DNA of 64,000 nucleotides from Pectinophora gossypiella (lineage: Eukaryota > Arthropoda > Insecta > Lepidoptera > Gelechiidae): positions 8,735,001 to 8,799,000 of the forward strand of contig NC_065417.1 in assembly GCF_024362695.1 (NCBI RefSeq). Direction: 5' to 3'. The position numbers were made by a program, and so were the translations under genes. The notes beneath the pieces are model-generated. The model did no database searches. It was not told the DNA's origin and saw only the letters and a program-made list of their open reading frames with translations. Of the stretch, positions 30,766 to 41,454 are shown one piece after another. How positions within the stretch are numbered: position 1 is the stretch's first letter; every line of letters starts with the position of its first letter.

Positions 30766-31132
30766 AACTATATCAAGATCTAAGCAAATTTAATTCCATA
30801 GTCTCTGTTTACCTGGTGGGAAATAGGCGTTATCTTTGTAAGCTATGATAAAATGATACTTCGCTAGAAAAACTATTAGAATAAGTACGACTGTCTTATA
30901 ACAATAATGGTTTCCGGCGACTGTCATGTCTGCTGCCACACAGTTGTCGTGTTAAGGCGTATGACAAATATATAATAAAATACTGGATTCCAGTTCGACG
31001 CCATTTCGCGCGGGAATTATCGCATCACATTTTATCTTTAGCCTAGTTTTTTACCATGAGATGGCTAAATTTGAAGTTCGGTATTACCCCCGATGCTGAA
31101 ATAAATACGAAGTTGTGTTAATTACGGAAATT
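30766..31132. other. LINE 3'-UTR-like piece, otherwise no gene recognised
   Basis: 30766-30850 resembles the 3'-UTR block of the LINE at 13816-14150 (TAATTCCATAGTCTCTG, GGTGGGAAATAGGCG, plus sense). The remainder is unassigned. Confidence 0.4.
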
Positions 31133-31340
31133 GTATCAATCAATCAATCAATCATTTATTTGCAAGAACACAAAGTTAAAGATCTTATTCTAAGTAAAAC
31201 AGTGCATGTATTCAACCTGCAAGCAGGTGTGCAAATATTTATGCATATACCTAATTATATTATTATTAAGATCCTTGGGGGAGGCCTATGCCCAGCAGTG
31301 GGAGTCATACGGCTGATGATGATAATTATTATTAAGACTT
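31133..31340. mobile_element. LINE tail (minus) followed by SINE 3' tail (plus)
   Basis: 31136-31156 is (CAAT)n followed by CATTTATTTGCAAGAACACA, a minus-strand 3' tail. 31270-31335 (GGCCTATGCCCAGCAGTGGG, then GGCTGATGATGAT) is a plus-strand SINE/LINE tail like those at 32300-32345. Confidence 0.5.
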
Positions 31341-31479
31341 ATTCCAATAGTTAAAGAATTCGTTGACACTATAAAAACACATATGTAATAACCATTTCGT
31401 TAAATCATGCTTAAATTCTATCATATTTAATTCCTTTAAATTTTAAGGGTAGGTAGGTATTTAATATTATTATAATTTT

Positions 31480-31655
31480 ATAAACGTCCAGGGCCCTGTA
31501 GCGGCGTTTTTCTTGCAACTACTTTTCCTCGGCTATACCGGTTATGAGAAGCTGCAGTAGTTTTCGACGGATAAGACGACAAGAAATATGTTTACTGTTT
31601 AATGTAAAGTTATATGATTCAAAGTGTAAAACTCTGTTACTAAAATGAATAAAGG
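31480..31655 (+). mobile_element. LINE 3' end
   Basis: CAGGGCCCTGTAGCGGCG, GAGAAGCTGCAGTAG and TTCAAAGTGTAAAACTCTG match the minus-strand copy at 9640-9855. It ends GAATAAAGGTATTTATTTA. Confidence 0.6.
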
Positions 31656-32042
31656 TATTTATTTATGCAATTAATCAATTTCTGCAATTTACTTGGGTTG
31701 ATAAACACAGGATCATTTTCCTTTTTATTTGGTCCTAAATGAACATACTTATTTTTAAGCAAAAGTTTTCCTTGATCGAACTGACCATAAATGTTCAGAA
31801 AATTAATTATAAAACGAAATATTTTGCCAATAGTTTCTGTCGCAAACTGTTGGTGCCAGTTGCTCCGCAACGATAGTGTTGAAATTAAATACATATTTTC
31901 TTGGTAAGCAATTATAAAATCTATATTAGTTTTTGCTGTACAATTGTTATTGCAAGTAATTTACACAAAATTTATTTTTAGAGTTTTCCTTGGATAAATG
32001 AAATACATGATTGAGTGATTTCATACATGTATATTTTTTTCT
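31656..32042. other. No gene recognised
   Basis: AT-rich. The 84-codon minus frame (31640-31894) overlaps the LINE tail and has no recognisable content. Confidence 0.35.
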
Positions 32043-32045
32043 GGA

Positions 32046-32345
32046 GAAGCTCGGTGGCGCAGCGGTAAACGCGCTCGGTTTGCGATTGTTGAAGTTAAGC
32101 AACTATCGCAAAGGCCGGTCATAGGATGGGTGACCATAAAAAAAAAGTTTTCATCGCGAGCTCCTCCGTGCTTCGGAGGCACGTTAAGCCGTTGGTCCCG
32201 GCTGCATTAGCAGTCGTTAATAACCATTAATCCGTACTGTGCCCGCGTGATGGTATTAGGCCCGATTTCCCATCTCCCTATCCATCCATAGGGAAGGCTC
32301 GTGCCCCAGCAGTGGGGACATTAATGGGCTGATGATGATGATTTT
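32046..32345 (+). mobile_element. Chimeric SINE with tRNA-like head and 5S rRNA-like promoter blocks, copy 1
   Basis: The head AGCTCGGTGGCGCAGCGGTA resembles a tRNA A box. It is followed by GAAGTTAAGCAAC (32091-32103) and GGATGGGTGACC (32124-32135), two blocks that in 5S rRNA genes form the A box and C box bound by TFIIIA/TFIIIC. An A-run, then the shared SINE module CCGTGCTTCGGAGGCACGTT and AAGCCGTTGGTCCCGGCTGC follow. It ends CCCCAGCAGTGGGGACATTA and a GATGATGAT tail. The second copy is at 51689-51988. Confidence 0.8.
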
Positions 32346-32895
32346 TTTTTTCAAGATTTAGATCAAGACTTTTTCATTAATATACCGAGTTGTTGGTCAC
32401 CGCCTATCTGACAAAACATAATAATATGACCGAAGAGATATCCTTGAACATGTGGTGTGGTCTAAACCAAGAGTTATAAATGTGATTATGAATGTGTACT
32501 TACCATTTAATTAAATGATGATTATTTAGATCGTTGCCCACCAAGAAGTATATTCTTAAAAAAATAATGTTCCGTTCTGAAAGTGTTTGAGTATGCGACG
32601 GGATCCAATTGTAATGCAAGAGGGGGATTTCGCTGGCCTGGGATAATGTACCGCATCTTATGTATGAGATTGTGCGAGTGGAGCTCTTCTTGGATCTCTT
32701 TGTTTGAGGCTTAAAGTCTACCGCTGCTGAAGTTATTATGCCTTATTTGTTCTGTGGGATTCGTATCTTTACTACTGTAGTGTGAGCAGACCTTAACATA
32801 AAGTATTAAGAACAACGATTGTGTAAACCAACGAATAGCTAATAGAAATCAAACGTGTACCATTTAGCAATAACCTATGTAGTTGTACCATATAC
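32346..32895. other. No gene recognised
   Basis: No frames over 60 codons and no known repeat. Confidence 0.35.
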
Positions 32896-32907
32896 GGATA
32901 GTAGAAG

Positions 32908-33200
32908 GCCCCGATACCGACCCCGCCGGCGTGGTCAACGATTGATCGACGAATCTCTCAATCAGCGCTTATCGCTATCGACCCACTAGGGTCGATTAAT
33001 TCTTTCAAATATTTTTTATTTTGTTTATATTTCAGACGACGCCCTGAGCTGAGGTTCGCGCCCGACTGGGCACCCTCAGGCCTGTTGTCTTAAACGTTGT
33101 ACCGAGTGAGAGCCTTCAGCGCTCCCCATTTGTCCAGCCAAGTAGTTCTCTCTATCTGCGGCTGCGGATGTCTACAATAAGTCTCGTCAAAAAAAAAGAG
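32908..33200 (+). mobile_element. 5'-truncated Jockey-like LINE 3' end with target-site duplication
   Basis: It begins in the last codons of ORF2 (CCCCGATACCGACCCCGCC encodes the Arg-rich tail) and ends TCTCGTCAAAAAAAAA. Direct repeats GATAGTAGAAGG (32896-32907) and GATCGTAGAAGG (33202-33213) flank it with one mismatch. A TTTATTTTGTTTATAT insertion interrupts the 3' UTR. Confidence 0.8.
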
Positions 33201-33213
33201 GATCGTAGAAGGA

Positions 33214-33727
33214 AGTATAGTACTGTATAAAAGGACCATCCCAGATATCAATAAATCAGTTATATCTCAGGATTCAACGAGTGTTTTATTCACTAACATT
33301 ACATTACCACGAATATAAAATACAAAGAATATGATGTAATATACGATCGAAATGAAGAAGAACACTGTGTACTTCTTCTCTACCTGCTGATTGTTATTTC
33401 TACACAATTTTTCGAGATGATCAGTTACAGCAGTGCTTCAAAACATATTTTCGTAAAATTATTTTTCCGTAAGTGCTAGCACTTTTCCATACAGCAGTAA
33501 AAACAAGAGTGCTCGAGTGAACTGTTTAGTTTTTACGTACCTACGTAGTAATTCACTGACAGTCGGTCGGTTCAAAAGTACCGAACGACTCTCAGTGAAT
33601 CAGTGGAACATGCAGCAGAATGCATTGTAGGTACTTTTCTGAAGTTGCTACGAGTGTTAGCAGTCTGAAGTGGGTGACTAGAACCATCATCCGAAGTGGT
33701 GTAATATGATGAACTACGGTCTATGGT
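33214..33727. other. Unassigned stretch with a hairpin
   Basis: The only structure seen is an inverted repeat at 33551-33571 / 33580-33600: 21-bp arms starting ATTCACTGA, two mismatches, 8-base loop. The 15-bp near-palindrome AAGTGCTAGCACTT (33470-33483) lies upstream. Confidence 0.5.
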
Positions 33728-33795
33728 TTCTGCCACATATGGTTTTGGTTAATTCCACCTGCGGCAAATCTACAATAAGTCACGTAAAAGAAAAA
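33728..33795 (+). mobile_element. Very short Jockey-like LINE 3' end with target-site duplication
   Basis: CTGCGGCAAATCTACAATAA and GTCACGTAAAAGAAAAA are flanked by the 10-bp direct repeat GGTCTATGGT (33718-33727 and 33796-33805). Only about 68 bp of the element was copied. Confidence 0.7.
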
Positions 33796-33805
33796 GGTCT
33801 ATGGT

Positions 33806-34794
33806 CTTACCTTACAAATCAGAAATAAACGTGGGATGAACGTGGGTTTAAGTATTTGACAGCAAAGCAAAATTGAATCCAATTATTATCCCTGGTTTAT
33901 TTTTTATTTGTAAGGTGGTATGTGTATTAAGATAATATAAGATAAATTTATTTATTTGCGTGGTGGAGTATACGCCCGTATATATAGGTAATAACACCTT
34001 CGGTTGATTGAGGGGAACCGTGTGCCCAGCAGCGGGACGTATATAAGCTTAAATTTTTAAGCGATAATTTAATTCTTTTAATTCCTAAGCGATTTAAATT
34101 TTCTCTTTGTGCGTTTCCCCAAGCACGGGTAAATGCTATAAAAACAAAAATCATTTATGTTTATATTTCAATTATTATCTGCCAAAAAGTTTAAATAATT
34201 TTCGACCAATTAAATGGCTTCCAAAGTCCTCAACCTCCAACATAATCTCATAGATAAACAAACTTGTTCTGGAATCAGGAGCGCTAGTATCAAATACCTC
34301 ACAAAGTCTACGAATAGGTCCTAATTTTATTCAATTTGCAACTTTGGATCCCGAAAGTTTGGTGATGCATGACTCGAACAGTAATTTGACTTTTATTGCT
34401 TTACTCCAGATATTTGGCAAAGGGTTGGTTGCGGCGGGTGTGATACGAAAAATTCACACACGGTTCGTGTACAACTCAAATAAAAAGTTAAACTTTTTTA
34501 ATGGTTATTTGAGTTAAGACTGGGGTTTAGTGGACATTTGCCTGTTTGAGAAACGAGACGATATGTATATAGCTTTACTTTATTTAGGTATGCAAACCCT
34601 GTCGCGGTTTGACTTACGCATGAGTACCGTTTAAGTAGGATTTTTAAATTTTTGCACCTACTTTAGATTATGTCTGACAGTAAGTATGTATCGTGGGTAA
34701 AATACAAATATTATTTACTTATCATTCTTTGTCAGGGGGGTGCTTGTAGATAGATAAATTAAGGAGGAGGGTGGAAAGCTGAAAGTCAGGTTTA
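33806..34794. other. 1-kb stretch, mostly unassigned
   Basis: 33960-34050 (GTGGTGGAGTATACGCCCGT, GGTTGATTGAGGGGA, CCCAGCAGCGGGACGTATAT, plus sense) is the 3' tail of the SINE family seen at 16031-16370. The rest shows no known repeat or credible frame. Confidence 0.45.
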
Positions 34795-34797
34795 ATT

Positions 34798-35078
34798 CAT
34801 CATCTCCCTAGCGGAAAAACAGGATTCTTTCACGGGGTCCGCTTATCTAACCTGAAGATTGGACAGCTCCGATTTTTTACAGAAGGACTGCCTGTCTGAC
34901 CGTCCAACCTGCGAAGGGAAAACCAGCACAACGCAGGTTAGGTCACATACCTCCGAAAATGCATTTCTTGAGAATTTCGGTTTCCTCACAATGTTTTCCT
35001 TTACCGCTGAGCACGTGGTAATCATTTATGACCCAAACATGAATTCGAAAACGAATAAGAGGCAAGCGTTTTACCACG
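34798..35078 (-). mobile_element. tRNA-derived SINE (CATGAATTCG body family), head truncated
   Basis: Plus sense: GTCCGCTTATCTAACCTGAA, CAACCTGCGAAGGGAAAACC, CTCCGAAAATGCATTTC, ACCGCTGAGCACGTGGTAAT, ACATGAATTCGAAAACGAAT, then GAGGCAAGCGTTTTACCACG as the remaining head. Confidence 0.75.
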
Positions 35079-35162
35079 GCTTCAAAGTCAGGTTTTATTG
35101 ACTTCACTAAATGTAAGTATTTACGATGTAGGTACCTACTTCGGATTAATAATAATAAAAAT

Positions 35163-35275
35163 AATAAACAGCCTATATACGTCCCACTGCTGGGCACAGG
35201 CCTCCCCTCAATCAACCGGAGGGGGTATGGAGCATACTCCACCACGCTGCTCCAATGCGGGTTGGTGGAGCAGAT
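35163..35275 (-). mobile_element. 3' part of SINE (CAGCAGTGGGACGTATA tail family)
   Basis: Plus sense: AACAGCCTATATACGTCCCA, CCTCCCCTCAATCAACCGGA, GGAGCATACTCCACCACGCT. Confidence 0.75.
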
Positions 35276-35285
35276 GCACTTCGGA

Positions 35286-35537
35286 TTAACAATGATTATA
35301 TTCCTGTTTCATGTATCCATATTTCTTGACGTTCAAATGTTTATCTTCAATTCCTCGGAGAATATGATGGCAAAACCACTCCGGTTGAATTTGTCTTTTC
35401 GCCAAAAGCTCGGTAACACATCGAACACAAAATAAATTAAAGTGAAAACATTTCAAACGGCGGGCTTTATCAGCGACTGTCACACCGTGTAGCGTCGGTT
35501 CTTGGAGCTGGACCAAGCCTCGCCTTTCTACAGGGTT
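35286..35537 (-). CDS. Possible terminal exon or orphan ORF
   Basis: The minus frame runs open from an acceptor-like sequence (CCAACCCTGTAG, 35548-35537) to a stop at 35286, about 80 codons. It contains EPTLHGVTVADKARRLKC and CVRCVTELLAKRQIQPEWFC. Composition is less AT-biased than nearby random frames. I recognise no domain and see no upstream exon. It could be a chance frame. Confidence 0.2.
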   Translation of the reverse strand, partial: NPVERRGLVQLQEPTLHGVTVADKARRLKCFHFNLFCVRCVTELLAKRQIQPEWFCHHILRGIEDKHLNVKKYGYMKQEYNHC

Positions 35538-36017
35538 GGAGTCAGAGGGTTTACAACCAAAAATAATTTTTTATCCGTGCTATGAAGTCTTTTGTTGCGT
35601 TAAAAATCTACAAGACCGAGAAAATGTGTTTTGCAAGAACGTGTGACCTGACTTAAACGGGGCTAGTTTTCGATTTGGGTTGGAAAATCGTGACCGTCAG
35701 TCAGAAAGGCTGCTCAGTCGTATCGACGTATTTTAAGTTGAGATGGTACTCAATAATTGCTGCCCACTTAATGCCGCCTAGTGCCTGTCACCAGACATTT
35801 GCTTGGCAGTTGGCTCTGTTAAAAGTGCTCCTGCAATAGACAAAAGAGAGATGATTATGTAAGCAGTTGGAAATAGATGTTTCAAGGAAGCTGAAATAAT
35901 ATTTTAGGTGTTTGTTTATACATTTATTTGTACAAAATAAAACAGACAGTACAGGTAAGCTTATCTATGTGGTGTTATGTGGTGTTATGTGGTGTTTGTA
36001 GTGTGTGCTATTGAAAT
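35538..36017. other. No gene recognised
   Basis: Contains a short direct repeat GTGGTGTTATGTGGTGTTAT (35969-35990). No frame of note. Confidence 0.35.
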
Positions 36018-36540
36018 AAAGGGTGTATGTGACATCATAACGAATACTCAGGGGGATGATTTAGACCATGATTCTAAGTTAATATCAAGTGGAATTTACC
36101 GTCGCAAAATTCATGTTTTTTTTTTAGATTTATAAATTATTTTTAATTCTATACTTTTGGGATGGAAAATTCCACTTGATATTAACTCAGAATAATCAGC
36201 TGAATCATCCCCCTTAGTATTCCTTACGTTGTTACTTACACCCCGTTCAAGTACAACCCCCGTACAGTGGCTACCATATTGGTATAATAGTCATACAAGT
36301 AGGTATAGGTGTTAGTGACACTGTAACAAATACCGAGGGGGATGATTCAGACCATGATTCTGAGTTGATATCAAGTGGAATTTCCTGTCGGAATATTCAT
36401 GAAAATTTTAGTGTTTTTAAATTATTTTCCGTTCCATACTTTTGCGACGGAAAATTCCACTTGATATCAACTCAAAATCATGGTCTGAATCATCACTCGA
36501 AGTTTTCGTTACGATGTCACTAACACCCTGTATAGTCGTT
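36018..36540. mobile_element. Dimeric palindromic MITE (GGTGTTAGTGACATCGTAACG family), copy 1
   Basis: Two near-palindromes (about 36021-36243 and 36308-36536) stand in tandem, each able to fold on itself over about 100-bp arms (GATTCTGAGTTGATATCAAG... and its complement). They are separated by a linker of about 64 bp with CATACAAGTAGGTA. The same dimer with the same linker core occurs at 43744-44225. No ORF. Confidence 0.75.
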
Positions 36541-36984
36541 TTCGGTTAAGATAGGTAGATCTGCGTGGGACTGGAATATATTTAACAGGTAACGATTTTG
36601 AAGAACTAGTGTTGTAATGGTATGTTGTAACAAAAAAAAAACAACACTTAGAAGGATATACTGATTTCATCCCTGCACTTACCGTTGCCCTGCTCTCTAA
36701 TTTTTCAAAACAACATGGCAGAGCTCCAAGATGAATAACACGTTATTCTGATAGTGCATACATTTATAGATTTATGTTGGTTAGTCCAGAGAACTTTACA
36801 AGCCTTTTAGAACGACCGGCAGCGGTGGGTTTTGGCAGCTTTGTTTCGTTTTGAGAACCGATGTTGAATTCCCTTGCGGACTGGTCTATTGGGAACTAGT
36901 ATAACACTTTCGTATCTAAAGAGTCTTAGGTACTCGAGTAGGACAGATATTAGAGGGAGCCCTGAAAAGGGCTGTTTGTGGTTG
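36541..36984. other. No gene recognised
   Basis: Short frames only. The right part may belong to the LINE remnant that follows. Confidence 0.3.
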
Positions 36985-37136
36985 AGTCCTGAAAAGGACA
37001 AACCAAACCATATCTCACATAGTGAACGAGTGTCCTCTGCACCAGTTCCCAGGTGGTATAGCCGAGCTGCATTATGTGACGGATGCAGCAGAGACTTGGT
37101 TAAGGGAGCTTAAGCTGGATATTTGATCCATACAGG
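36985..37136 (+). pseudogene. LINE ORF2 C-terminal remnant
   Basis: Frame 37004-37136 encodes QTISHIVNECPLHQFPGGIAEL...AETWLRELKLDI and a stop. This matches the HIVxECPL...W+REL C-terminal signature common in RTE- and Jockey-type LINE polyproteins, downstream of the polymerase. Upstream frames are broken, and no 3' tail is obvious. Confidence 0.6.
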
Positions 37137-38027
37137 ATATTTTATTTTTGTCTGCCATACGCAATAATAATAATAATCTAAAAAGTAAGTACCTACTTAC
37201 CGTCAATTATAAAATCACTCCTGTAGGTATAACTCAACAGACTTGGCCTTTCATCTGCTTTTGGTATTTATACACCTTGCTTCGTCCACTCTAGTCAAAA
37301 ATATTGCTATATGTGTCTCAAAATAAATTTCTTATGATTTCTGTATAGTATGAGATACCCAAAATTATTACAGTTATGGTAGATTGTTTTAAATTTTGTC
37401 CTACACCACGCATGGAAAGAAATACAACAGAAATGCATGTAATCCTACAAATTCAAGTAGGATTTAACAAACTATCAACTTTCATACAGAGTTGCGGAAA
37501 CTTAAGGAGCTTACATAAAGCGGATGCAGTTACTTGCGTCCTATTTCCTCAAAACTTTTAGTAACATAGTGGGCCGCAACGTTAAACATTCAATAGTGGA
37601 TGTGGACTGTAGCTGGTATGGGCGTATTGAAATAGTTCCAGCGCAGTAAAAAGAAGCAGTTTATAACTATTGAACCGGAATAGATGTGCCTGCTACAGAC
37701 GCGAGAGTATTTCTTCCGCAGTAAACGGTTTAAAGACAGTTTGGTTCTGTGAATTGGCTTATCTGTGGTAGTTTCAACGCTACATATGGTCAAATTACAA
37801 TTTAATAGAATATGAAAACGGATTCATACATATAGGATGAATGTTTTGGAATGTTCGTGATTCGAAATTTTAAAAATGTTTCGGTATTTTCACTTTTCTG
37901 AATTAAAAATACATTTTGTTTTTAAAAGCTACAAATTTTATGCATAATTATTCGCTTATTAGTTGGTAGTCTGGAAAATATATATATTCCTTGCAAAACA
38001 AAATTTTTAATTTCGGGAAGTGATTGA
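37137..38027. other. No gene recognised
   Basis: AT-rich. Frames at 37376-37561 (+) and 37590-37793 (-) are about 60-67 codons without recognisable content. Confidence 0.35.
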
Positions 38028-38170
38028 ATTAGATGGTTTTCCCTTCGTGGGTTGGACGGTCAGACGGCAGTCGCTTCTGTAAAAAACCGGACCTGTCAAA
38101 TCCTTCAGGTTAAGATAAGCGGACCCTGTGACAAACGGGATAATGCTAGGAAGATGATGATGATGATTGA
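38028..38170 (+). mobile_element. 3' part of SINE (CATGAATTCG body family)
   Basis: GATGGTTTTCCCTTCGTGGG, AGTCGCTTCTGTAAAAAACC, GGACCTGTCAAATCCTTCAG, GGGATAATGCTAGGAAGATG, then a GATGATGAT tail. A 137-codon frame (38052-38465) running through it is not credible. Confidence 0.7.
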
Positions 38171-38909
38171 ATTAGGTGATAATACTTTCTCTCTCTCTAT
38201 ACCTAGAATAATGCTAACATTATTCCCATACAATATGGTGGCCGGGTTTATTTTCGCTTTGTTTTTATTAGTAATACAACTTGTTAACATTTATTATAAA
38301 AAAACGAATCTGAATGGTAAGGGAATGAAACTTTGTAAAACTCGCAACGACACCATTAACGTTTTGAATCTCTTTCATTACAATTCTTTTATTGAATATT
38401 GTTTGACTTCAGCAACTTTTGCGAGTATAAAAAGTGAACGGATGACGCTGGCTGGCGTTCTTTGATTGCAGTACTTACTTGAATTGTGCAAGAAGTTCTT
38501 CCCAGTTTACTTGTGTATATTTTGTGAAATAAGTAAATATTCTTGATAGTTTTCAAAAGTGTTTGTCTACATGCGTGAATTGTAGCGTTGACAAAGACTT
38601 TCCGAACGGCGTTTCTCGCTACGGCGAGTGGCCTTATTTTCCCTCTACGTCGAGCGAGTTTTGATGTTATTGTACAGTGATGGTAAAAACTGTTTTGCTA
38701 TTTTCTTATACTTTCAGTTCGTTGTTTTTATATAAGTAGTAGTGTTAGACCTATTCTTTTTATTTATGATTTGGTTTTAATAGACAAATACTTACAATTA
38801 ATTTGCACGCAATCTTACATACAATAATTCGTAGATATTAATTAGTATTACCACATACTATATCCTCATTTGTGTCTAATGTAAAAAAATGGTGGGTTCG
38901 TGCAAGTTT
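38171..38909 (+). promoter_or_regulatory. Unassigned stretch with a possible TATA core promoter
   Basis: GAGTATAAAAAG (38424-38435) is a good TATA box, and an initiator-like TGCAGTACT lies about 40 bp downstream (38466-38474). The spacing is a little long, and no ORF or splice donor clearly follows. Confidence 0.2.
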
Positions 38910-39190
38910 ACTTCTTCTTCTGTCGTGTGGGTTGTGAGGTAGATTACCAACCCTATCAACCCTAGTGTCAGGGTTACTATTGAGCCCCCAAAGGCTCCTG
39001 CCGTGGCTTAAAGTGCCTTCCAAATCACGAATCATCTTACTTTCCAACAATTAGGTGAACAGCCTGTAATGTCCTAACCAAACTAGGGATCACAAAGTGA
39101 TTTTTGTGATGTGTCACCTCCGACCACCATCACCTTTGGACCTCCGGATCGTGAGCCCAACAGTCAAACAACTGGACCACGGAGGCCGTG
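38910..39190 (-). mobile_element. tRNA-derived SINE (GAAGAAG family)
   Basis: Plus sense: CTTCTTCTGTCGTGTGGGTT, AGTGTCAGGGTTACTATTGA, CTAGGGATCACAAAGTGATT, then the head complement GGACCACGGAGGCC. The B-box region is disrupted by CCTCCGACCACCATCACC. Confidence 0.75.
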
Positions 39191-39720
39191 CAGGTTTACT
39201 GGGAAAAGTATTCAATATTTCTCTACTTCTACTGATTTTTCCGTGAAATTTAACTCAAATCAATATTAGAAATCGACAAGTAACCGTGAATTCCCTTCAT
39301 ATTCCATTCGTTTAGCGTCAATAAACATTTTATGCAACCACAGTTCATCGTGTCTTTGACTTTAATATAAAAACCTTTTTTTTTGCGAAATACATCAGCG
39401 TCATATAATGGCATTCGGTGTATATGGAAGGCTTTTAGGAAGGGTAAACACCATTGACGCTACGCGAGCGTAGGTTAAATGCGTGGAGCTGGGAAGTGAC
39501 TATTGGAGTTTGTGTTTTATATTGATGTCGAGTTTTAATATTAAACTGCAAGCGCAAATTGTGAAGTGAATAAATGATGGTTAGAATGATGAAACCAATG
39601 ATTTTCGAATTTGTTTGGATCTAAAAGTTATTTAAAAAAAAGAAACTACTTAACTTCAAAATCTGTCAAACAAAAAGTAAGAAATAATTTATATTTGTCG
39701 AATACAATGTAAGAATCTAA
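39191..39720. other. No gene recognised
   Basis: AT-rich, no frame of note. Confidence 0.35.
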
Positions 39721-39724
39721 ATTC

Positions 39725-39940
39725 TGATTGATCACCTGATTGTCCAAAAAGTAAGATGATCCGTGCTTCGGATGGCTCGTTAAGCCGTTGCGTTGGTCCC
39801 GGTTACTACTTACTGATGTAAGTAGTCGTCATATGAGCCATGTCAGGGTCTTTTGGCGGCTCAATAGTAACCCTGACACCAGGGTTGATGAGGCTGGTAA
39901 TTCACCTCACAACCCACACGACAGAAGAAGAATAAGAACT
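39725..39940 (+). mobile_element. 3' part of tRNA-derived SINE (GAAGAAG family)
   Basis: GATCACCTGATTGTCCAAAA, GATGATCCGTGCTTCGGATG, CTGACACCAGGGTTGATGAG, then ACACGACAGAAGAAGAATAA. The head is missing. Confidence 0.75.
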
Positions 39941-40879
39941 TCGAAAATAAAAATACGAAGCCTGATTTAAACTGTTTGCGTAGCCTATTTCTCTGTCAGT
40001 GGTTATTATCACCCGAATTTTTTCCCGTTCAAATGTGTTCCGTTTTATCCCGCCGGATATGACTATAATGTATGGATTTCGGAGGAGTTAAAATTTTTAT
40101 GAGAGGATATACTTTTACCCGATTTGTAAATTGATTTTCCCTTGTAGACTTGATAAGGTCCATTCAGTTATTTTCATGAAAACATCGTGCTAAGAATTCA
40201 GGTGAACCTCGTAAATATTTTAAAAAGGTTTTTATTTCATCATTGAATTTAGCATTCAAGGACAAAATAAGGGATGTAGTGAGATTGAATAGCAATTACT
40301 ATTGATTACTGGATGTGAAAACAAAATGACGAACTTTTTTAATTTATTTTAGGAATTATAATTCACTTACTCAATTTGTACCGCCTACCCGATGTTATTT
40401 AATTAAAATGTTTGTTGGTTAATAAGATTATGGAGTTAGAAGGAGCCTACATGTTTTCACTTTGATGTTCGAGTGTTGTGGCGTAGCTCATTTCATCAAT
40501 TCGAATATTCATTTAATTAGACTTATAAATACGCGTCTCCATTTGATGCCGATTTACATTACATCTTAAGAATATAAACATAACTGTTGAGCTAATAATA
40601 AGGTCATGTTTACATGAAACATACCAGCCAGCCAGATCCAGAGGCTAAGGAAGTAGTGTCGACGCTTCGACTTCGAACAATAAATTCCCTAATAGTTTTA
40701 ATTGTAATATTGCATTATGTATTCTTAATCTTAAGTTCGGGTCTTAAGGCATAATATATTTTATGGGCCATAAATAGACTAACTAGTGTATGTAATCTCT
40801 AAAAAAGTGGATGGACAAGTTATCATAACACAACTTTCACGCACTTTTGACACTTAGTCCTAACAGAAAGTGATATAGC
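39941..40879. other. 0.9-kb stretch with no gene recognised
   Basis: No frames over 60 codons and no known repeat. Confidence 0.4.
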
Positions 40880-41312
40880 AAGGGCTTTAAAAATGCCGCA
40901 TCAAAAGCAATTCATCTATAAAGAAATATTGGAATGTATATTTGCACGCTAATTTCGGGCTAACCTATAAAATTCTACTTGGGTTCTATGACGATCTTGT
41001 GACGTAGTGAGTAGGCGCCGCTACTTCAAAAGCGCACCCCGGATGCCGGGCAGCAGCGGTATCAGTACTGGTTGGAGGCCGAGGAAATGGATTCTGGTAG
41101 GGCTCTAGCTAGAACATCACCGATTCAGAAATTGGTCGGTGTACGATTGGGGCAACCATCGTTCTACACGCCCTATCTTTGGAGTATTGAAGGCGATTAC
41201 TCCACCAACAAGAGCGCAGCTCTTAAATAAAGAGAGAGAGATACTCGTATTTGCACGCAAATATATTGCTGTTTTAGGTGAATTTGCTTCAATGTGGCCT
41301 GTTTAGCCTCCC
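40880..41312. mobile_element. Palindromic MITE (GGGGTTAAA family) split by a retroposon
   Basis: Left arm GGGCTTTAAAAATGCCGCAT and right arm AATGTGGCCTGTTTAGCCTC match the copies at 1140 and 2246. The interruption is 40950-41247, flanked by the 11-bp direct repeat TATTTGCACGC, which itself lies in the MITE. Confidence 0.7.
40950..41247 (-). mobile_element. Retroposon inserted in MITE, minus-strand copy of the 3428-3802 family
   Basis: The body AAGAGCTGCGCTCTT (complement), GGTGGAGTAATCGCCTTCA and TGATGTTCTAGCTAGAGCC (minus sense) matches the plus-strand copy at 3428. Direct repeats TATTTGCACGC at 40939-40949 and 41248-41258 flank it. Its 3' end differs from the first copy and lacks the TTGAT tail. 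Confidence 0.75.
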
Positions 41313-41454
41313 GGGTCATATGTACTGATCCATAATCATAATATTCAAATTGATATGATCCCTCCGTGTGTTTCACGATATGCCGGGAAGATAAGCAGCA
41401 GAACACGTTTTATATGTTTTATTCACTGCCAAAAAAGTATAAAAATGACATAAC

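Noticed and set aside
32091..32135. 5S rRNA pseudogene
   Set aside because: Only two short promoter blocks match. The surrounding sequence is SINE and the second copy has the same structure.
35098..35289. 63-codon plus ORF and other frames across SINEs
   Set aside because: They are read-through of the SINE tail CCCACTGCTGGGC, which recurs elsewhere in the window.
38052..38465. 137-codon plus-strand ORF
   Set aside because: The first third is the 3' end of a SINE. The rest is AT-rich with no recognisable family.
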